The notes under the pieces are model-generated. The model was not told the origin of the DNA. It ran no database searches and worked only from the letters and a program-made list of their open reading frames with translations. A DNA stretch of 35,949 bases from an uncultured Muribaculaceae bacterium (lineage in GTDB: Bacteria; Bacteroidota; Bacteroidia; Bacteroidales; Muribaculaceae): positions 1-35,949 of the forward strand of contig CAMEPD010000017.1 in NCBI GenBank assembly GCA_945931475.1, in the 5' to 3' direction. The position numbers were made by a program, and so were the translations under genes. Shown piece by piece: positions 31,364-35,949 of the stretch (the first letter of the stretch is position 1; each line of letters begins with the position of its first letter).

Positions 31364-32410
31364 ATGAAAAAAGTGCTTTTGGCATTCTGTATGCTCTTAG
31401 TGGGCGTGATTACATCACAGGCCACCTCCCTTTTCCCCTTCTTCGGCGACCTTGTGGGCAACTACGACACCCTCAAGGATTCCGATAATCAGTTTGTAGC
31501 CAAAGGGGTATCGATGCTCGGCGACATCGAGGCCACCGAAAGTTTTATGGCCGCTGCCGGTTCGCCGACGGCAACCACATGCCTTTCGGCTGATGCCTTA
31601 CGTTCCTGTATCGACTCGCTTGACGCCCGGATCGGGGTGGCTGTGATTATTGATGGCCGCGACACGGTGACCGTTGCCGGCCGCGACGACTTCCCCATGC
31701 TCAGCGTCTACAAATTCCCGCAGGCACTCGCCGTGGCCGACTATTGTATCGCCAACGGCGTTGCCTTCGAGGACTCCATCGACATCCAACCCGCACAAAT
31801 CAAGGAGAATACGTGGAGCCCGTTACGCGAGAAGTACGGTATTAAGGCCTTGCGTATCCCTCTTGAAGAACTTTTGAGCTATACACTTCAGCAGAGCGAC
31901 AACAATGCCTGCGACATATTGTTCGACTTCATCGGAGGACCGGCCGTAGCCGACAGCCTGATGCACGCCCGGGGCTTTTGTGACATTCATATCCGCGACA
32001 CCGAGGAGGCTATGCACAGCGATGTGATGCGCTGCTACCGCAACTCGTCGACACCCCTGGAGATGGCCCGGCTGATGGAGTATTTCATGCGCGACCTCCG
32101 GCTGACCGATGCCCGTTATGCCAAAATCGCCACACTCATGACCGATTGCCGCACCGGTCTCGACCGCCTGGCAGCCCCTCTGCAGCGTACCTCAGCTGTG
32201 CTGACCCACAAAACCGGCACCGGCGACCTCAACCCCTCCGGGCGTCAAATCGCCGTGAACGATGTGGGCTACATCACCCTTCCCGACGGCCGGTCATATT
32301 CCATCGTCGTATTTATCGCCGATTCCGCGCTGAAGCCCATGGAGTCTGCCTCTGTTATCGCCACACTCTCCCGGGTCGTTTACAATTGCCTTGCCTCCGC
32401 GTCCGGCTGA
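31364..32410 (+). CDS. Class A beta-lactamase, subclass A2 type
   Basis: A 348-residue exported enzyme. The signal peptide is residues 1-20. Catalytic motifs are complete: Ser114-Val-Tyr-Lys117 (SxxK), Ser178-Asp-Asn180 (SDN), Glu214 in TEEAMH (the deacylation glutamate region, with His in place of the usual Asn as in the Bacteroidota A2 group), and Lys283-Thr-Gly in HKTGTGD. The group includes CblA, CepA and CfxA, which hydrolyse cephalosporins and penicillins. It is longer than those (about 295-320) by an N-terminal stretch of about 50 residues of unknown purpose (21-73). It has its own consensus promoter and no linked transposon, so it looks chromosomal. Spectrum cannot be inferred. Confidence 0.9.
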   Translation: MKKVLLAFCMLLVGVITSQATSLFPFFGDLVGNYDTLKDSDNQFVAKGVSMLGDIEATESFMAAAGSPTATTCLSADALRSCIDSLDARIGVAVIIDGRDTVTVAGRDDFPMLSVYKFPQALAVADYCIANGVAFEDSIDIQPAQIKENTWSPLREKYGIKALRIPLEELLSYTLQQSDNNACDILFDFIGGPAVADSLMHARGFCDIHIRDTEEAMHSDVMRCYRNSSTPLEMARLMEYFMRDLRLTDARYAKIATLMTDCRTGLDRLAAPLQRTSAVLTHKTGTGDLNPSGRQIAVNDVGYITLPDGRSYSIVVFIADSALKPMESASVIATLSRVVYNCLASASG

Positions 32411-32439
32411 CCTCCCGACCGGTACAGATATAATCAAGA

Positions 32440-32478
32440 GGCTGTGTCAAAAGAGGCTGCGCCTATTTTGACACAGCC
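32440..32478. repeat. Near-perfect hairpin repeat (GGCTGTGTCAAAA type)
   Basis: Arms of 13 bp (32440-32452 with 32466-32478) pair perfectly, and the 13-nt centre itself folds (AGGC/GCCT). It has the form of the GAGGCTG...CAGCC hairpins common after Bacteroidales genes and may terminate the beta-lactamase transcript, although no long T tract follows. Phage-derived sequence starts 2-3 nt after its right end. Confidence 0.8.
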
Positions 32479-32480
32479 CC

Positions 32481-33227
32481 AATGCAAAGGACGGTTTCTA
32501 TTCCTCGATGCGCGAGGGGCACAAGTACGATGCCAACGATAATCAGTACCTCGATACTCTCGGATATGATTACGACTTCTCGACGCTCGACGCCCGCGCC
32601 GACAAGGACGTTGACCCCGACGCGCCTATCTGCATCGGAATGGACTACAACGCCAACATCAACTGGATTGTCGCCGGTCAGCCGCGCGACCACCGACTCA
32701 ATGTTATCATGTCGTTCTACGTCAAGTTCGAGCGTAAGATACCGGCACTCGTCGATGACTTCTGCCGCTACTATACGGAGCATCGCAATAAGACGGTGGT
32801 CTATTACTACGACGCTACCGCTCTCGGCTCAAACTATGCCGTCAACGAACAGGACTTCCGTTGGGTGGTCGTCCACGAGTTTGAACGCCACGGCTGGACT
32901 GTCGAGGCGGTCTATCTCGGCAATCCCATGCGGCACGATGAGAAATATCTTCTCATCAACCAAGGTTTTGCCGGCAAGCAACGCCTTATGCCTTTCTTCA
33001 ACCGCCAGAATAACGATGACCTTATCCTCGCCATTCAAGCAGCCGGCGTGAGCCGTGGCCGTAACGGTTTTCGCAAGGACAAAGGCGGCGAGAAACTTGC
33101 CGAGTCGGAGGAACACCTCCTCGAACACCGCACCGACGGCACAGATGCGTTTGATACGCTGTATATAGGTTGTGAGAAATTCCCTTATAGAGATGCTTTC
33201 TCGCTCACAATGTCAGGCGTGTTATGA
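32481..33227 (+). pseudogene. Phage terminase large subunit, nuclease half only
   Basis: The frame is open from just after the hairpin repeat; the first ATG is at 32508 (239 residues). The sequence is the C-terminal RNase-H-like nuclease domain of a Bacteroidota phage terminase: GMDYNANINWIVAG (first metal aspartate), VVYYYDATALGSNYAVN (second), GNPMRHDEKYLLINQGFAGK, LMPFFNRQNNDDLILAIQ and EHRTDGTDAFDTLYIG (third). The ATPase half (Walker A and B) is absent and no phage packaging gene is nearby. By comparison with the normal length of 400-550 residues this is a remnant. It ends intact at its natural C-terminus. It is the only phage gene recognised here. Confidence 0.85.
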
Positions 33228-33285
33228 CCGAACATCCTAATAAAAGTTAAAATTTGGGCATTATCTTTATTTTCTTCTCCTTTAA

Positions 33286-33317
33286 TTTGTTCATATAAAA
33301 AAACTATTGTACCTTTG
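33286..33317 (+). promoter_or_regulatory. Promoter of the abi-linked small RNA
   Basis: TTTG (33286-33289), 20 nt, then TACCTTTG (33310-33317), an exact Bacteroidales promoter. The predicted start is near 33324, about 90 nt before the abi ATG. Confidence 0.87.
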
Positions 33318-33323
33318 CAGAGC

Positions 33324-33412
33324 AAAATAAGGCGACTATCGGTTTCAACCGAGTCAAAGATAACCGAACCCGTTAGCATCCCGTAGAACTGCTGGCGGGT
33401 CACTTCTTTTTT
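33324..33412 (+). ncRNA. Predicted ~90-nt structured RNA upstream of the Abi_2 gene
   Basis: A short transcript is bounded by a consensus promoter and a terminator, with no open frame of note. TCGGTT (33339-33344) can pair with either of two AACCGA copies (33347-33352 or 33362-33367), so two folds compete. The 3' end is the terminator hairpin (33368-33400) plus U run. The position directly before a HEPN abortive-infection gene fits an antitoxin-like or regulatory RNA; a leader/attenuator of abi is the main alternative. No family was recognised, and the start is predicted from promoter spacing only. Confidence 0.65.
33368..33412 (+). terminator. Terminator-like hairpin immediately before abi
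   Basis: A 10-bp stem (33368-33377 with 33391-33400, ACCCGTTAGC with GCTGGCGGGT, two G-U pairs) with a 13-nt loop is followed by CACTTC and six Ts (33407-33412). The abi ATG begins 2 nt later. Confidence 0.78.
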
Positions 33413-33414
33413 AT

Positions 33415-34335
33415 ATGAACCAACTACCTCGTTCGATAGACGAACATATAAAATATCTCCAACAAAAAGGGATGGCGTTTCCTGATAAGGAAGCAGCCTC
33501 TGCTTTGTTTTCGCGTGTCAGCTATTCACGGCTTAAATACTATTGGCGAGATTTAATTGATGAAGATACAGACGGCGATTTTGTGGATGGCGCAACATTT
33601 TCCACCATTATAGAAAGATATGCCTTTGACCATAATCTAAGAGTAATACTTTTTGATGCTATTGAAACGATTGAAGTTGCTCTTAGAGCCAAAATCATTG
33701 ACCACATGTCGAAAGCAGCCGGGCATGGATTGTGGTATCTTGATTCTTCTTTATTTGAGGATAAACAACGACACCAAGATTTTGTCCTCGATTTAAAATA
33801 TGAGTTTGAACGAAGCACCGAACCATTCGCTAAAAAATATATATCGGAACACCCGGATTGGGATAGCGAATCTTTATCAGGTGACAACCCTGATGCATGG
33901 CTCATTATAGAGGTCGCAACTTTCGGGACTCTTTCAAAAATGTATAAGAATCTTAAGAGTCAGTTGCCTCAGCGCTCAGCAGTAGTCAATGACTTCGGGC
34001 TGTATTCCTCAAAAGACTTTTCCAACTGGATTGAGGTGGTCTCTCTTATGCGTAATATTGTAGCTCACCATTCGCGCTTATGGAATAGAAGCCTTGGTAA
34101 AAAGATTATTGATCCAAAAGGAAGACGAGATGCATGGCTTAACGGTGGACTCACTGAAATGCAAAAAAAGAAGCCCTACGCGGTAATTTGCGCCATTGCA
34201 TATCTATGCAAGGCTGTAAATCCTCAGCATGGATTTACTAATTCAGTAAAACAACTTTGCTCTGCTTATTCTGATATTCCTCTTGTAAGATATGGATTCC
34301 CGATAAGATGGGAGAAAGAGCCATTATGGAGGTGA
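33415..34335 (+). CDS. Abi_2 family abortive-infection protein (AbiD/AbiF type, HEPN)
   Basis: A 306-residue cytosolic protein. The N-terminus (PRSIDEHIKYLQQKGMAF, then FSRVSYSRLKYYW) and RYAFDHNLRVILFDAIETIEVALRAKI are characteristic of the Abi_2 family. The motif RNIVAHHSRLWNR near residue 218 is the Rx4-6H signature of HEPN RNases. The family length (about 300) is normal, so it appears intact. Abi_2 proteins give phage resistance by growth arrest, probably by RNA cleavage, and are thought to be related to the ancestors of Cas13. It lies between a decayed terminase gene and a regulator gene in AT-richer DNA, suggesting arrival with a prophage. No Shine-Dalgarno is present; a structured RNA unit ends 2 nt before its ATG. 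Confidence 0.93.
   Translation: MNQLPRSIDEHIKYLQQKGMAFPDKEAASALFSRVSYSRLKYYWRDLIDEDTDGDFVDGATFSTIIERYAFDHNLRVILFDAIETIEVALRAKIIDHMSKAAGHGLWYLDSSLFEDKQRHQDFVLDLKYEFERSTEPFAKKYISEHPDWDSESLSGDNPDAWLIIEVATFGTLSKMYKNLKSQLPQRSAVVNDFGLYSSKDFSNWIEVVSLMRNIVAHHSRLWNRSLGKKIIDPKGRRDAWLNGGLTEMQKKKPYAVICAIAYLCKAVNPQHGFTNSVKQLCSAYSDIPLVRYGFPIRWEKEPLWR
34328..34335 (+). promoter_or_regulatory. Strong Shine-Dalgarno site overlapping the abi stop codon
   Basis: GGAGGTGA, 5 nt before the ATG at 34341, is close to the full anti-Shine-Dalgarno complement and includes the abi TGA stop. Such sites are rare in this phylum and none is seen before the other genes here. It decides the start of the next gene and suggests coupling. 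Confidence 0.6.
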
Positions 34336-34340
34336 TACCT

Positions 34341-35949
34341 ATGAGAAAAGCGCTATATTTGATATTCGCTGTCATAGCATTGTGCGTTGCATCTTGCTCA
34401 GGATCAGCCTCCCGATATAATAAAGAGTTATGTGATGCGGAGAGGCTAATTCAGACAAATACTGACAGTGCCCTGTTGGTGCTTGAAGCAATTGACCCCT
34501 CAGACCTTAAAATTGATTCCTTAAAGGCAAAGTACCATTTTCTGAAAGCGTATGGCCACATGAAACAGAACCGCTCAATGATCGGGGACTCGCTGATTGG
34601 TTTCGCTCATAATTATTATCGGAATATTGATAAGGTCAGAGGTGTCAGAAGTGGTATCGCATTCGCCTGGTACAAATTTTGGGTTGGAGACACCCCGGGG
34701 GCTATTTCAATGCTTGATTCTCTTGCAGGTCTGCCCGATGTCCCGGACTCTATAATGATGCAGACCCTACGTATCCGCGTATTGCTCGGCGCCTCGGAAT
34801 ATCAGGGCTACCCCCTCATTCCATATGCAAAGAGACTGATGGCTCTTGAAACCGATTCCCTTAGAAAAATTGAAGCTAAATACATGCTTCTGACCGGGTA
34901 TGAGTATGCAGGCGAGATGGACTCGGCCCTCCATCTCGTAGATGAACTTGTGGACTACGCCCGAACACACAATATGGGTGACAAACAGTTCATATTTGAG
35001 CTTGAACGGGCACAACTTTTAACCGAAGCAGGTAGAAACCAAGAAAGCAACCATACCGTCACAGAAATATTCCGTAAAGCCGGACCGGATAACGGAGCCG
35101 CCGATTATCTGCAATTCCAGTATGCTATAAATGCACTGAATACAGGCGACATTCGGGCTGCATCCCACCATCTCGCATTAGCTGATAGCATTGCATCAAG
35201 TCTGCGTCGTGATGATGACGCATATTTCAGGAGTTACAGCAATCTACTCCATGCAATGATTGTCTTCAAGCAGACCGGACGCATAAAGCTGATATATATC
35301 AACGGCCTTAACAATCGGCGGAGCGAGAGATACAACCGCATGAAAGCCTCTCAATGGGAGTCGGAACGCAGTGCCTTGAAACAGCAGAACCGCGCATTAG
35401 TGCTGAAAACTGAAAGCGAGCATAAGACAGTGGTTATTCTTGTCATAAGTTTTGTGGCATTATTGGTTATTGCCGGAGCAGTCTGGATTGTGGTTATGCG
35501 TCGTCAGCGCGAACGTGAAAATGAAGAACGCGTAGAAGCATTGCAGAAAATGGTAGATGAGTATAAATACGTTCAGGCTGAGCCGCAGACACAAATCGAG
35601 AACTCGTCGGTACTCCGTAGCGCCATGCTCAGGCAACTTGGGATTATCAAGATGGTGGCAGAGACTCCGACTGAACAGAATCGTGAGATGCTCCGCAAAT
35701 TCTCATCTATTGACGGCGAGACCAACGGCGAACTTGTAGATTGGAATAACGTCTATGAAATTATTGACAATCTCTACAACGGATTTTATGGTAAACTCCA
35801 CAAAAAATACGGAGAAGTTCTAACACAGAAAGAACAACAGATAATCGTGCTCATGTTGGCAGGTTTCTCAACAAAGGAAATCAGTGTCATAACCGGGCAG
35901 ACCACTTCCACAATCTATGTTCGGAAAACCTCTATAAGAAAGAAACTCG
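34341..35949 (+). CDS. TPR-containing membrane regulator with LuxR-type HTH, 3' end cut
   Basis: Open for 536 residues and still open at the window edge. The first 19 residues are a lipoprotein signal with lipobox VASC (Cys19). Residues of about 25-330 are alpha-helical with TPR-like helix pairs (SALLVLEAID, KAKYHFLKAYGHMKQN, EAKYMLLTGYEYAGEMDSAL). A coiled coil precedes one membrane helix (about 364-387, TVVILVISFVALLVIAG). A second coiled coil and, from about 494, a LuxR/GerE-type helix-turn-helix follow (LTQKEQQIIVLMLAGFSTKE, then ISVITGQTTSTIYVRKTSIR). The layout puts TPRs in the periplasm and the DNA-binding domain in the cytosol: a membrane-bound transcription regulator, common in Bacteroidales. 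The ligand and targets are unknown. Confidence 0.88.
   Translation, partial: MRKALYLIFAVIALCVASCSGSASRYNKELCDAERLIQTNTDSALLVLEAIDPSDLKIDSLKAKYHFLKAYGHMKQNRSMIGDSLIGFAHNYYRNIDKVRGVRSGIAFAWYKFWVGDTPGAISMLDSLAGLPDVPDSIMMQTLRIRVLLGASEYQGYPLIPYAKRLMALETDSLRKIEAKYMLLTGYEYAGEMDSALHLVDELVDYARTHNMGDKQFIFELERAQLLTEAGRNQESNHTVTEIFRKAGPDNGAADYLQFQYAINALNTGDIRAASHHLALADSIASSLRRDDDAYFRSYSNLLHAMIVFKQTGRIKLIYINGLNNRRSERYNRMKASQWESERSALKQQNRALVLKTESEHKTVVILVISFVALLVIAGAVWIVVMRRQRERENEERVEALQKMVDEYKYVQAEPQTQIENSSVLRSAMLRQLGIIKMVAETPTEQNREMLRKFSSIDGETNGELVDWNNVYEIIDNLYNGFYGKLHKKYGEVLTQKEQQIIVLMLAGFSTKEISVITGQTTSTIYVRKTSIRKKL

Larger units (their letters stand above)
33289..33420. repeat. 14-bp perfect inverted repeat flanking the small RNA
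   Basis: GTTCATATAAAAAA at 33289-33302 is the exact reverse complement of 33407-33420. The left arm begins in the -33 box; the right arm covers the T tract of the terminator and the first codons of abi. Only the right arm would be transcribed, so pairing would be at DNA level or the two arms may be protein-binding sites. Six of the 14 bases are a homopolymer, so chance is possible. Confidence 0.65.

Noticed and set aside
34767-35015. Minus-strand open frame inside the regulator gene
   Set aside because: It lies fully within the long plus-strand reading frame that encodes the lipobox, TPRs, membrane helix and HTH.

Overview
The window is a chromosomal segment from a member of the Bacteroidota, order Bacteroidales. 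It is fairly GC-rich for that order, which fits a Muribaculaceae-type gut bacterium, although the family is inferred and cannot be proved here. The support is the promoter style (TTTG, 20 nt, TAnnTTTG, found before at least five genes), the near absence of Shine-Dalgarno sites, and the gene families: OmpA with a coiled-coil neck, PorT-like barrels, a PpiD-type foldase, a subclass A2 beta-lactamase, WG-repeat and golvesin-type secreted proteins. No rRNA, tRNA, CRISPR array or intact insertion sequence was seen.

Layout. 1-1630: tail of a neighbouring gene, a large palindromic repeat, and the ompA-like gene with a clear terminator and promoter. 1859-4849 (minus): a GT39-type membrane glycosyltransferase and an Asn/Gly-repeat secreted protein. 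4982-6741 (plus): a TSCPD-domain protein and an MscS-family channel. 6830-13551 (minus): a tight four-gene envelope operon, LysM/periplasmic-binding-fold protein > PorT-like barrel > second barrel > secreted tricorn-type protease. 13619-21093 (minus): a five-gene operon that reads as peptidoglycan sugar salvage, GT2 > DUF4922-SpoIID fusion > AmpG-like permease > NamZ exo-muramidase > MurK-like kinase, with 8-nt gene overlaps. 21171-27386 (minus): GT2 > Amidase_3/golvesin protein > PEGA/WG-repeat protein. 27442-29043 (plus): folB, an HD-domain hydrolase and a Nudix hydrolase, closed by a strong terminator. 29058-31250 (minus): PpiD-like foldase. 31285-32410 (plus): class A2 beta-lactamase with its own promoter.

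From about 32440 the character changes. A hairpin repeat directly abuts a phage large-terminase gene that has lost its ATPase half. This is followed by a more AT-rich stretch with an Abi_2 (AbiD/AbiF-type HEPN) abortive-infection gene. Between the two lies the most interesting part of the window: a perfect Bacteroidales promoter drives a predicted ~90-nt structured RNA that ends in its own rho-independent terminator only 2 nt before the abi start codon. This looks like a small RNA paired with a HEPN RNase toxin. The window ends inside a membrane-anchored TPR/LuxR-type regulator lipoprotein.

How the genes work together: the centre of the window is largely devoted to the cell envelope (peptidoglycan binding, cleavage, import and sugar phosphorylation; outer-membrane barrels; periplasmic folding and proteolysis), with a beta-lactamase nearby. 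The right end looks like a prophage scar that kept a defence gene.
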